DNA of 64,000 bases from Amycolatopsis roodepoortensis (GTDB taxonomy: Bacteria; Actinomycetota; Actinomycetes; Mycobacteriales; Pseudonocardiaceae). Positions 38,881 to 47,678 of the stretch are shown one piece after another; position 1 is the stretch's first letter; every line of letters begins with the position of its first letter. The stretch is from positions 558,001-622,000 of the forward strand of contig NZ_JADBEJ010000004.1 in the NCBI RefSeq assembly GCF_014873915.1, read 5' to 3'. Under the pieces are notes generated by a model. It was not told the DNA's origin, ran no database searches, and saw only the letters and a list, made by a program, of their open reading frames with translations. Made by a program: the position numbers and the translations under genes.

Positions 38881-38990
38881 GGACGACACGCGTGATCGAA
38901 CGGACGACACAGCCGTGTCGTCCGCCTGATCACGCGTGTCGTCCGCCTGATCACGCGTGTCGTCCAGCTGATCACGCGAGTTACGCGGTC
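38881..38990. repeat. cluster of GATCACGCGTGTCGTCC repeats between convergent genes
   Basis: Units: GGACGACACGCGTGATC (38881), a CGGACGACAC-AGCC-GTGTCGTCCG hairpin (38901-38924), two GATCACGCGTGTCGTCC copies, and a last hybrid unit GATCACGCGAGTTACGC of the other family. That last unit supplies the TAA stop codon of the convergent SDR gene. Confidence 0.75.
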
Positions 38991-39874
38991 CGGGTCGACT
39001 CCGTCCACTTGCGCAGCCGCGGCGGGACACGCTTTTCCAGCCCGTAGTTCTCCAAGTGCGCGCTGAACACCTCGTCGAAGGCGCGCTGCACCGTCTCGGT
39101 GTCCCACACCGGCCGCTCGAGAATGGGCTGCTTCAGATACGGCTGCCCCATGACGTGCAGCTGCGGCCCGTTGCAGCGGATCATCTGCCCGGTGATGCCG
39201 TCGGATCCGGGCCCGAGCAGGAACAGCACGACGGGCGCGATCCGCGACGGCGTCCGGTCCGGCGGACAGGCCCGCAGCGACCGTTCGGACTTCCACACCA
39301 TCCGGGTGTGCGCGAGCGGGCAGACCGCGTTCACCCGGATCCCGCTCTCCTCCAGGTCGAGCGCCCACGAGTAGGTCAGCGAGGCGACGGCGCCTTTGCT
39401 GGCGGCGTACACGCCGAGCTTGCGCTGCCCGAGCGACGCCCCCGACGAGATGTTGACGATCGACCCCGGCCTGCCCCGCGCCACCATGGCCTTGATCGCG
39501 GCGAGCCCGGTGTACATGACGCCGAGGACGTTCACCTCGACCAGCTCGCGGGCCTGCTCGACGTCGTCCTCCCACGGCAGCGCCTCGTAGTTCAGGCCCG
39601 CGTTGTTGACCAGCCCGTCGATCGCGCCGAACTCGGCGAGGCACAGGTCGACGATCTCCTGTGCCTGCTTCGGATCGGCGACGCTGTGCCCGCTGGCGAC
39701 CGCCCTGCCCCCGAACCGGCGGATGTTCGCCGTCGTCCGTTCGGCCAGTCCGGCGTCGATGTCGTTGACCACGACGGCCCCGCCCGCCCTCGCGACGTGC
39801 ACCGCGAACGCCTCGCCGAGACCCCGCCCCGCCCCGGTCACGACGACGGCCTTGTCGTCGAGCAAACCGTTCAT
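38981..39874 (-). CDS. short-chain dehydrogenase/reductase
   Basis: 297 aa from the ATG at 39874. Rossmann motif VVVTGAGRGLGEAFA, NDID cofactor-specificity region suggesting NAD(H), LVNNAG, active-site Ser in NISSGASLG, and YAASKGA with catalytic Tyr and Lys, followed by IRVNAVCPLAHTRM. The C-terminal extension of about 50 residues resembles 17-beta-HSD/multifunctional-enzyme-like SDRs active on acyl-CoA or steroids. The substrate is unknown. The stop codon lies inside a repeat unit. Confidence 0.88.
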   Translation of the reverse strand: MNGLLDDKAVVVTGAGRGLGEAFAVHVARAGGAVVVNDIDAGLAERTTANIRRFGGRAVASGHSVADPKQAQEIVDLCLAEFGAIDGLVNNAGLNYEALPWEDDVEQARELVEVNVLGVMYTGLAAIKAMVARGRPGSIVNISSGASLGQRKLGVYAASKGAVASLTYSWALDLEESGIRVNAVCPLAHTRMVWKSERSLRACPPDRTPSRIAPVVLFLLGPGSDGITGQMIRCNGPQLHVMGQPYLKQPILERPVWDTETVQRAFDEVFSAHLENYGLEKRVPPRLRKWTESTRTA

Positions 39875-40246
39875 CGCCTTCACCCCTTTGACCCAGCCGG
39901 CCTCCACCTCCAAGACCGGTCTCTACTCAGTGTTGGCCCATTCGGCCCAACCGGACCGCCGTCGGCGGCGAACGGCGGCCCGGCTGCGCCGAGCGAGGGC
40001 GGGGCGATCGGCGCGCAGATACCCGCGGGCGAGTCAGGCCGTCGTCACCCACCGGTCGGACGGCGTAGCCCGATCAGCTCAACAGGCGGAGGATTCGGCC
40101 GTCTTCTATTCGTCTCCCTGTAGCCGGAGGCATACTGAACGTTGTCCGGCGGGACGGCAACTGTGACTCCCTCGTCGACCGCGTACCACGGCAGGCAAGA
40201 ATGCGAGGGACGGAAGTTCACCCGATCGGGGGGAGGTGGTCACGCA
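39875..40246. other. divergent intergenic region, no gene seen
   Basis: 372 bp between the SDR and MFS starts. It contains a perfect 10-bp palindrome AGACCGGTCT (39913-39922), 39 bp before the SDR start, and near it an imperfect TTGGCCC/GGCCCAA dyad. No RNA gene or convincing reading frame was found. Confidence 0.4.
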
Positions 40247-41461
40247 GTGAAGACGAACGCGGCGCCGCGGATGACCGCCGCCCTGGCGAACCGCGAGTTC
40301 CGCGCACTCTGGCTCGCCGAGGTGCAGTCCCTCATCGGGGACCAGCTCACCATCGTCGCACTGGCGATCCTCGTCTACGACCGGACGGGTTCCGCGCTGC
40401 TTTCCGCGGTGGTCTACTCCCTGACCTTCCTGCCCGCGCTGGCCGGCGGTCTCGGCCTCTCCCAGCTGGCCGACCGCTACCCGAGGCGCACCGTCCTCGT
40501 CGTCTCGTCCCTGATCCAGGGCGTGCTGATCGCGATCATGGCGATCCCCGGCACCCCGCTCGCCCTGCTGTGCGGGCTGGTGGTGCTGGCACGGCTCGTG
40601 AACGCTCCCGGCAACGCGGCGCAGAACGCGCTCACCCGCGAGGTGTTCACCGACGACGACCTCTATCTCAAGAGCCAGGACATCAGGGGGATCTCGACCA
40701 ACACCGCCATGCTGCTCGGCCTGGCGGGCGGCGGCCTGCTGGTGTCACAGGTCGGGGTGAGCTGGGCTCTGGCGCTGGACGCCGCGACGTTCCTGCTGAG
40801 CGCGGCCTTGGTCCGCTTCTCGGTCTCCCGGCGGGCGGCGGCGTCCGACGGCACCGGCAGCTGGTTCGGCGCGGTGAAGCAGGTTTTCGGCAACCGTCAC
40901 CTGCGGGTGCTGGTCTGGTTCTCGTGGCTGGTCGGCCTGGCCGTCGTCCCCGAGGGGCTCGCCGCGCCGCTCGCCGCGGAGATGGGTGTGGGGAAACAGG
41001 CCGTCGGCTGGCTGCTGGCCGCCGATCCGCTGGGTTTCGTCATCGGGGCGTTCCTGCTGTCCCGGTTCGTCTCGGCGGAACAACGACGGAAGCTGCTCGG
41101 CGTGCTGGCGGCACTACCGATGGTCGCCCTGATCGCCTTCGCGCTCCAACCCGGGCTGATCCCGGCGTTGCTCCTGCTGGCGGCGGCGGGTGCCGCGGGG
41201 GCGTACCTGATCACGGTGAGCGCCACGTTCATCACGTGGGTCCCGAACGAACTCAGGGGCGGTGCGGGTGGGGTGTACCGCACGGGGTTGCGGGTGGCTC
41301 AAGGAGTAGGGGCGGGACTCGGCGGGCTCGCCGCCGATCGGCTCGGTGCGGCGACCTCGGCCATCGCCCTGGCGGGCGTGGTCGGCCTGCTGCTGGCCGT
41401 ACTGGTCGCACTCAGCTGGGGACACGTCAACGGATCCAGCCCGGAACCGCTGCTGTCATGA
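40247..41461 (+). CDS. MFS transporter
   Basis: 404 aa from the GTG at 40247 behind a GGGGGGAGG ribosome site. Twelve spans; motif A-like loop QLADRYPRRTVLVVSSL, GDQLTIVALAILVYDRTGSALLSAVVYSLTFLPALAGG at the start, and NAPGNAAQNALTREVF in the middle. This is the pattern of the DHA3-like (MefA/enterobactin exporter) subfamily, so efflux of a drug or secondary metabolite is likely. It is followed by a 430-bp repeat-bearing gap. Confidence 0.83.
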   Translation: MKTNAAPRMTAALANREFRALWLAEVQSLIGDQLTIVALAILVYDRTGSALLSAVVYSLTFLPALAGGLGLSQLADRYPRRTVLVVSSLIQGVLIAIMAIPGTPLALLCGLVVLARLVNAPGNAAQNALTREVFTDDDLYLKSQDIRGISTNTAMLLGLAGGGLLVSQVGVSWALALDAATFLLSAALVRFSVSRRAAASDGTGSWFGAVKQVFGNRHLRVLVWFSWLVGLAVVPEGLAAPLAAEMGVGKQAVGWLLAADPLGFVIGAFLLSRFVSAEQRRKLLGVLAALPMVALIAFALQPGLIPALLLLAAAGAAGAYLITVSATFITWVPNELRGGAGGVYRTGLRVAQGVGAGLGGLAADRLGAATSAIALAGVVGLLLAVLVALSWGHVNGSSPEPLLS

Positions 41462-41463
41462 CG

Positions 41464-41755
41464 AATCCACACTGGACGACCCCTGGGGCGGCACGGCCGC
41501 CCGGCGGGTTCGTACTCGGAAATCTCGACACGACACTGCTTCGGCACCTCAGTGAAAAGAAACGGCTTCGGATCAGAAGTCACGGCTCGACACGGTCATC
41601 CACCTCCCGGCCACCTCGTTGCTGCGAACTATTACCTTGCCCGGGCTCAGAAGTCACGACTGGACACTATCCGTCACCCCTTCCGCGTCACGTCTCGAAA
41701 AACATTCAGTCGCCAAGATCAGAAATCACGGGACACGATTGGCACCTCCGGTCCG
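41464..41755. repeat. degenerate direct-repeat array before the diguanylate cyclase gene
   Basis: Units share TCAGAA(G/A)TCACG-x-GACAC and a CACCTCC-like tail: TCGGAAATCTCGACACGACAC (from 41516), TCAGAAGTCACGGCTCGACA (41573), TCAGAAGTCACGACTGGACA (41647) and TCAGAAATCACGGGACAC (41719); a weaker one may start near 41466. Spacings are about 50, 57, 74 and 72 bp. No supported gene lies in 41462-41889. Spacing and sequence vary too much for CRISPR. Confidence 0.55.
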
Positions 41756-41889
41756 TGTTCGCGGGCACCCTTGCCGGTGTCGGACAACCGATGCGATGGG
41801 ATGATACCGGCCGTGGAATACGAACGGTGTATCAGTCGGTACCGGTGAGATTACTCAGCCGTGCCGTCCGCGCGGAAAAGAGGTAGCAA

Positions 41890-43341
41890 TTGCCAGCCGA
41901 GACCGGCGACCGCCGCCAGCACGGTGACGGCACCGGCGACCTTGACGACGCGACGGCGACACCCGCCGCCCAGAGCGGTGCACCGGTGACCGAACGCGGG
42001 CGAACGAGTCCGGAAGGTGACCGGGCCCCGAAGGAGCGTCATCCCTACGATCCCAGGGCGTGGGCGCTGTGGCAGCGGCCGAAGCGATTCATCGCGTTCC
42101 TTTTCGCGATGGAGGCCATCGGAATCGCGATCATGGTCCTCGCGACGATGAATTCGACGAATCCGGGGAGAATAGACTGGGTTCGTTTCGCCATTCTCGC
42201 GGTCGGCGCGACGGCGCATATTCAGCTCACCCAGCGACAAGAGGAAAGACGGCGCGACCGGAGCCGTACCGTCCTCATCAACCTCACCGCGGTCTGGACA
42301 TTTCCGGCCGCCGTGATCCTGCCGCTTTCGCTCACGCTTTCCATCATCGCGATCGTGCGCATCCAGCATTGGTTCATCGCCCGCCGTCCCGCGCACAACT
42401 TCGTGTTCTCGTCGGTCACCCACGGCGTTTCGGTGACACTGGCGTCGCTCACCTTCGCCGCTTTCGGGCCGCATGAATGGGGACGGATCTCCGGCTGGGA
42501 CACCCTCGGCGAGTTCGGCGTCCTGATCGTGACGGGTATGGTCTTCGAGGCGGTGCAGATCGTCTACATCGGCGGCATCCTCGCGCTCGGCTCGCCGAAG
42601 CGGCCGTCGATCTCCACCGTGCTCGGCAATGCGGCGGACAACCTGCTGGAGGCCATCACGATCGGCCTCGGCGCGGTCACCGCGGTGCTGTTGTTGATCA
42701 TGCCACCGATGGTGATCGTGATGGCCGTGGTGACGGTGGTGTTCAATCGCCTCGCCGAGATCGACCAGCTGCAAAACGACGCGCGGACGGACCCGAAAAC
42801 CGGTGTTCTGAACATGCGCGGATGGTCGGAGTCGGCCGATCGGGCACTCGGAAGGACCGCCCGATCGGACGACAGCCTTGCTCTTCTGATGATTGATCTC
42901 GACCACTTCAAGTGGATTAACGACACATATGGACATCCGGCGGGCGACGACGTGCTCCGGGACGTTGCCCGGAAATTGGACGAGGTCACCCGGCCCGCCG
43001 ACGTCATCGGCCGGTTCGGCGGCGAGGAATTCCTCGTACTCCTGCCGGATATCGACGAAACGGCGGCCAAACTCGCCGCCGAGCGAGTGCGCAGCGCCAT
43101 CGCGGAACTGCATATAGTGACTACCGACAAAAGGGGCAGCCGGGTGACAATCTCCGGCCGCACCACCTCGATCGGGGCGGCACTGTTCCCTCGTCACGGT
43201 GAATCCCTGGAGGAACTCCTGCACGCCTCCGACGCCGCCGTCTACGTGGCCAAGGAGAACGGCCGGAACCAGGTGCGCTTCGCCCAGGACGTGGACCGGC
43301 CCACTCCTCCGCCGGCCGGCGACCCGCATCCAGAGGACTGA
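41890..43341 (+). CDS. membrane diguanylate cyclase (GGDEF)
   Basis: 483 aa from a TTG with AGAGGT nearby. A disordered lead of about 55 residues, six or seven membrane spans (about 65-285), then a GGDEF domain about 296-465. The active site reads RFGGEEFLVLLP (377-381), metal and substrate residues appear in LMIDLDHFKWINDTYGHPAGDDVLRDVA, and the inhibitory I-site RPAD lies at 368-371, exactly five residues before GGEEF. An active, product-inhibited c-di-GMP synthase is therefore likely. The membrane sensor does not match a domain I know. c-di-GMP controls BldD and development in actinomycetes. Confidence 0.9.
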   Translation: MPAETGDRRQHGDGTGDLDDATATPAAQSGAPVTERGRTSPEGDRAPKERHPYDPRAWALWQRPKRFIAFLFAMEAIGIAIMVLATMNSTNPGRIDWVRFAILAVGATAHIQLTQRQEERRRDRSRTVLINLTAVWTFPAAVILPLSLTLSIIAIVRIQHWFIARRPAHNFVFSSVTHGVSVTLASLTFAAFGPHEWGRISGWDTLGEFGVLIVTGMVFEAVQIVYIGGILALGSPKRPSISTVLGNAADNLLEAITIGLGAVTAVLLLIMPPMVIVMAVVTVVFNRLAEIDQLQNDARTDPKTGVLNMRGWSESADRALGRTARSDDSLALLMIDLDHFKWINDTYGHPAGDDVLRDVARKLDEVTRPADVIGRFGGEEFLVLLPDIDETAAKLAAERVRSAIAELHIVTTDKRGSRVTISGRTTSIGAALFPRHGESLEELLHASDAAVYVAKENGRNQVRFAQDVDRPTPPPAGDPHPED

Positions 43342-43430
43342 ACGCGCGTCACGCCATCAGGGGACCCCCACGGAAACCCCGGGGGTTATCCGGATGTCGG
43401 CCTTGATCGGCGGATGGCACCCTGGACGCC

Positions 43431-45593
43431 ATGCCAGCGACAGCCGAAGCCGCCGCTCGTCCTGCCCGGATCCGGCGGCCGTGGTCGACTTCGGGCTGGT
43501 TGCTGCTGGTCACCGTGCTGGTGTTCGGCTTCGGGCTGATCGCGTCACGGCCGGCCTCGCCGCCGGACCAGGGGCCACCGACGGGTGACATCCTCGCCGC
43601 GCAGAACGCGGTCGACGCGCTGGTACGGCCGGGCCCGGTCGAGAACGCGATCGCCGAACTCCCCGCCGACTTCACCGCCGTCAGCGGGATCACCCCCGGC
43701 GTGATGACGGCACGGGACGGCACCGTGCGCGCCGTCCACTCCGACGGGGGATGCTCGGCGCCCTGGGGCGACGACAACACCAAATGGGACTACGCGGTCC
43801 CCTGCAAGGCGCACGACCTCGGCTACGACATCCTCCGCTACGCCGAACGCAAGGGGCACCCGCTCGGCCAGGAGGCCAGGGCCGCGCTCGACGACCGGCT
43901 CGCGGCCGACATGCACAACGCCTGCGTCCTCAACCCGATGGACTCGCGCGGCACCTGCGACGTCGTCGCCTCCCTCTACACCGCCGGTCTCGTGCTCAAC
44001 TCCTGGCATCAGCGCTGGGGGCCGCCGGTCGGCGACCCGCTCGGCCCGATGATCGCCGGCGTCCTGGTGATCGGCGCGCTCCTGGTGTTCCGGCTGCGCG
44101 GCTGGGTGCGCAACCGCCGCACCGCCGTCACGCTTCCCCCCGAGCCGCGGCCGGTCGCCCCCGTCGGCCGGTGGGCGTTGCTCGGGGTCGCCGGTGTCGT
44201 CCTCATGCTGCTCGGTGAATCCGCCGTCGCGCTCGCGCACTGGGCGGGGGCGCCGGAGCGGTCGTTGTGGCCGTTCACCTGGCTCGCCCAGCTCTGCCCG
44301 CTCATCTTCTTCGCGGTCGGCCGGATCAACGAGGCGGGCTGGCGCTCGATCCGCGCGACCGGCGGCCGCTATCCGCAGTACCTCGCCGATCGGGCGAGCC
44401 CGTTGCTGCGCCCGGCGCTGATCTTCGCCGTCGTCGCGCTGGTCGTCCCCCTCGCCCTGGAGGTGCTGGGGATCCCGACCGGCACGAACGCCACCGTCAT
44501 GCGGATCGCGCTGCATCCGCTCTGGCTGCTCGGCGTCTTCCTGCTGACCGTCGTGCTCGCGCCGGCGCTGCTGACGCTGTATCGACGGACGCGGACCGCC
44601 TCCGTCGCCGGGCTGCTGGCCTTGACCTTGGCGAGCGAGGCCGCCGCGCAGTGGTCGGGCTCGGCCATCCCGCGTTACGCCGAGACGTTGTTCCTCGCCC
44701 TGTTCGTCCAGCAACTGGCGTTCGCCCACGCCGGCGGCGTCCGCCTGTCGCGCGGCGCCCTCGTGGCGACGGCGTTCACCGGCGCCGCCGGGCTGGGTCT
44801 CGCGGTCGCCGTCCGCGGCGAAGGACCGATGCTGCTCGGCGGGCCCGGCGCCCCGGCGGCGCTGTCGGGCCCGCCGTGGGGCGTGCTCCTGCTCGGACTG
44901 GTGCAGCTCGCGCTGCTCGGCCTGCTCGCGCGGCCGCTGGCCCGGCTCGGGGACCGTCCCTCGGTCGCCGCCACCGCCCGCCTCGTCCTGCGCGCCCCGA
45001 TGAGCCTTTACCTCGGCTTCCTGTCCGCGATGTTGCTGCTCGTGGCCGTCGTCTACCTGCCGGGGCCGTTCGTGGACGGGCTCAGCTGGCTGGCCCGCCC
45101 GAGGGTCCTGCTCGCGATGGCCCTGCTGGCCGTGCCCGCGGTACTCGTGTTCTGGTGGTTCGAACGGCATTCGGGCCCCCAGCAGCGGACGGCCGACGAA
45201 CCGGGCCTGCGGGCCATGGTCTTCTGCCGCGCGGCGGCGACGGTCGGCATGGCGTACGCGATGCTCGGCGTCTTCGGGTTCGCCCTGACCCGCTTCGGCG
45301 GCGCGTCCGCCGACGCCGACCTCCTCGGGATCCGGTTCGGCCCGGTCCAGAGCCTGGTCAACCTGCTGCTCGGGGTGTACCTGCTGCACACCGTGCGGAA
45401 CGGCACCAGCCGGATGACCGGCACCTGGCTGGTGTGCGCGGTCGCGTGCGCGCCGCCCTTGATGACCGCCCTCGACGGGAAGCAGGTGAGCGCCGCCTCC
45501 GTCGCGCTGCCGGTCGCGACGATCGTCGTCGCGATGCTCGCGGCGGCCGCCACCCTGGTCCCGGCCCGCGCCGCCCGGCGTGTCCTGCCCTGA
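43431..45593 (+). CDS. phospholipase A2-like domain fused to a multispan membrane domain
   Basis: 720 aa. TM or signal anchor 21-39; extracytoplasmic prokaryotic PLA2-like domain about 85-200 with the cysteine-bracketed catalytic segment VPCKAHDLGYDILRY (His128-Asp129), opening CSAPWGDDNTKWDY and MHNACVLNPMDSRGTCD; then about twelve membrane spans from 204 to the end. The membrane half faintly resembles acyltransferase 3 proteins (PFTWLAQLCPLIFFAVGRINEAG), but this is uncertain. Stand-alone bacterial PLA2s are small secreted enzymes, so the fusion is unusual. A role in membrane lipid remodelling is inferred. Confidence 0.72.
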   Translation: MPATAEAAARPARIRRPWSTSGWLLLVTVLVFGFGLIASRPASPPDQGPPTGDILAAQNAVDALVRPGPVENAIAELPADFTAVSGITPGVMTARDGTVRAVHSDGGCSAPWGDDNTKWDYAVPCKAHDLGYDILRYAERKGHPLGQEARAALDDRLAADMHNACVLNPMDSRGTCDVVASLYTAGLVLNSWHQRWGPPVGDPLGPMIAGVLVIGALLVFRLRGWVRNRRTAVTLPPEPRPVAPVGRWALLGVAGVVLMLLGESAVALAHWAGAPERSLWPFTWLAQLCPLIFFAVGRINEAGWRSIRATGGRYPQYLADRASPLLRPALIFAVVALVVPLALEVLGIPTGTNATVMRIALHPLWLLGVFLLTVVLAPALLTLYRRTRTASVAGLLALTLASEAAAQWSGSAIPRYAETLFLALFVQQLAFAHAGGVRLSRGALVATAFTGAAGLGLAVAVRGEGPMLLGGPGAPAALSGPPWGVLLLGLVQLALLGLLARPLARLGDRPSVAATARLVLRAPMSLYLGFLSAMLLLVAVVYLPGPFVDGLSWLARPRVLLAMALLAVPAVLVFWWFERHSGPQQRTADEPGLRAMVFCRAAATVGMAYAMLGVFGFALTRFGGASADADLLGIRFGPVQSLVNLLLGVYLLHTVRNGTSRMTGTWLVCAVACAPPLMTALDGKQVSAASVALPVATIVVAMLAAAATLVPARAARRVLP

Positions 45594-45755
45594 TCCGCAC
45601 GGCACTGACCAGGCGTTTTCCGTACCATCAAGAGGAAACCGGTGGTGCGTGCCACATCTTCGGGGGGATGTGTAATCCTGCGACAACCCGCAACAGGCAC
45701 CATGCGTCCCTTGAAGAGACCGTCGAACCGGTAACGAGAAGAAGGAGCAGACCGC

Positions 45756-47372
45756 GTGGAGTACCCGCCTCGGAATGGGCATGGGGATCGACGTCCCGCC
45801 CGGCCTAGGCAGGACGCGCCCGGACGCGTTCCTTCCCGCCCGGCCCCGCCCCGGAACGCCCGCCCGGCCGCGGGCCCGCCGCCCCGGCGCCCGGCCCCGT
45901 CGCGTTCCCCCCGGCGGTCGTTCCGCGGTCCCAAGATCGCGCTCGGCCTGGTCTCGCTGCTGGTGATGGGCCTGACCGGGTACGCGTGGGCCGCGATGGA
46001 CGGCCTTACCTTCGCGAACGTCGGCATCGGCGCGGACGAAGGCGACAAGCCCGCCGACGGCGCCCGCGACATCCTGCTCGTCGGTCTCGACAGCCGCACG
46101 GACGCGCAGGGCAACCCGCTGTCCAAGGAGCTCCTCGCCCAGCTGCGCGCCGGACAGGCGGACGGCGAGCTGAACACCGACTCGCTGATCTTCGTGCACA
46201 TCCCGAACGACGGCTCCAAGGCCGTCGCGATCTCGCTTCCGCGTGACTCCTACGTCGACATCCCCGGCGGCTACGGGAAGCACAAGATCAACTCGGCCTA
46301 CGCCCGCGCGATGCTCGACGAGCGCAAGAAGCAGCAGGAGAACGGCGTCTCCGACCCGAAGGAACTCGACCAGAAGGCCAACGAGGCCGGGGCCAAGACC
46401 CTGATCAAGACGGTCGAGCAGCTGACCGGCTCGACCATCGACAACTACGCCGCCATCAACCTGCTGGGCTTCAGCGAGATCACGCAGGCCATCGGCGGCG
46501 TCGACGTCTGCCTCAACAACGACGTCAACGACCAGTTCTCCGGCGCGAAGTTCACCAAGGGCCCGCACACCATCTCCGGTGTCGAGGCGCTCGGCTTCGT
46601 CCGGCAGCGGCACGGGCTGCCGCGCGGCGACCTCGACCGCGTCGTCCGGCAGCAGGTCTTCATGGCCGGGATGGCGCGGAAGGTGCTGTCGGCGGGCACG
46701 CTCGCGAACCCTGGCAAGCTCAACGACCTGATCACGGCGATCAAGAAGTCGGTCGTGCTCAACCAGAACTGGGACGTCTTCGGCTTCGCGCAGCAGATGA
46801 AGAGCCTGACCGGCGGTCAGCTCGAATTCCGGACGATCCCGATCGTCAACATCGAGTACAAGACCCCGAACGACGGCGTCGCCATCCAGGTCGACCCGAA
46901 GCAGGTCAAGAACTTCGTGCAGGGGCTCGCGGGCCCGCAGCCGGGTGAGCAGCAGCAGGCGCCGCCCGCCGAGTCGCCCAACAAGGCGACCACGGTCGAC
47001 GTCCGCAACTCGACGCCCCGGGACGGGCTGGCCTCGTCGGTACTGAAGCAGCTCGTCGACAAGGGCTTCACCGCGGGCGACACGGCCACCGCGAGCGCGC
47101 GCAAGAAGACGGTGGTCTGGGTCGCCAAGGGTGAGAAGGCGAAGGGTCAGGCGGTCGCCGACGCGCTCGGCGGCAACCCGACCATCCAGGAGGACAAGAG
47201 CGTCCAAGCCGGACACGTGATGGTCTTCCTCGGCTCGGACTTCAAGGCGCCGAGCGGTGCCGAAGGCTCCGGTTCCTCGCAGAACGCCGCCGGTTCGTCG
47301 GCCGCCGCGCCCCCGCCCGAGCAGTCCGACGAGAAGCCGATCACGGCCGAAGGCGTGCCCTGCGTCAACTGA
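45756..47372 (+). CDS. LytR-CpsA-Psr (LCP) family cell-wall glycopolymer ligase
   Basis: 538 aa. Pro/Arg-rich cytoplasmic lead about 1-58, one TM about 60-80, LCP domain about 100-330 with ILLVGLDSR, NTDSLIFVHIPNDG, AISLPRDSYVDIPG, KINSAYA and the arginines of GDLDRVVRQQ; a LytR_C domain about 415-490; and a Ser/Ala/Pro-rich tail. LCP enzymes attach arabinogalactan or teichoic-acid-like polymers to peptidoglycan from lipid-linked precursors. All catalytic Arg and Asp landmarks are present. It is monocistronic; a palindrome follows. Confidence 0.92.
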   Translation: MEYPPRNGHGDRRPARPRQDAPGRVPSRPAPPRNARPAAGPPPRRPAPSRSPRRSFRGPKIALGLVSLLVMGLTGYAWAAMDGLTFANVGIGADEGDKPADGARDILLVGLDSRTDAQGNPLSKELLAQLRAGQADGELNTDSLIFVHIPNDGSKAVAISLPRDSYVDIPGGYGKHKINSAYARAMLDERKKQQENGVSDPKELDQKANEAGAKTLIKTVEQLTGSTIDNYAAINLLGFSEITQAIGGVDVCLNNDVNDQFSGAKFTKGPHTISGVEALGFVRQRHGLPRGDLDRVVRQQVFMAGMARKVLSAGTLANPGKLNDLITAIKKSVVLNQNWDVFGFAQQMKSLTGGQLEFRTIPIVNIEYKTPNDGVAIQVDPKQVKNFVQGLAGPQPGEQQQAPPAESPNKATTVDVRNSTPRDGLASSVLKQLVDKGFTAGDTATASARKKTVVWVAKGEKAKGQAVADALGGNPTIQEDKSVQAGHVMVFLGSDFKAPSGAEGSGSSQNAAGSSAAAPPPEQSDEKPITAEGVPCVN

Positions 47373-47395
47373 CGCTCAGGCGCTCCCCGGGGCTC

Positions 47396-47451
47396 AGGTG
47401 TCGCGAAAGCCACTTTGAGGACGTCAGATGTCCCGAAAGTGGCTTTCACCT
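47396..47451. repeat. palindrome, GAAAGCCACTTTC family, diverged
   Basis: Arms AGGTG...GAAAGCCACTTT and AAAGTGGCTTTCACCT surround GACGTCAGATGTC. It is less perfect than other members and lies 24 bp after the LCP gene stop, before another plus-strand gene. Confidence 0.65.
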
Positions 47452-47678
47452 CCAGGCGTCGCAACGGCCGGATGAGCCCTGACGACCACCCAAACGCCCC
47501 TCCACACGCCCTTTCCTTCACCCATTCGGCCCAGCGGGCCAAAATCGATAGGAAAAGCACCCCCGAAACCGCGTAAGAGCGGCGACCCTGCCGACTTTCA
47601 TACACGTGAGCGCGCTCGTCCCCGGTTTTGTCACACGGGGCGGGCGGTGGAGAAGGTTGGCAAGGCAGGGGATGGGGA

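Noticed and set aside
41464..41755. CRISPR array
   Set aside because: Repeats are degenerate, spacing varies from about 50 to 74 bp, and no cas genes are present.
41552..41848. Possible small gene of 98 codons in the repeat-bearing gap
   Set aside because: Repeated peptide bits arise from the DNA repeats; spacing of 74 and 72 bp does not keep one frame, and codon usage is unlike neighbouring genes.
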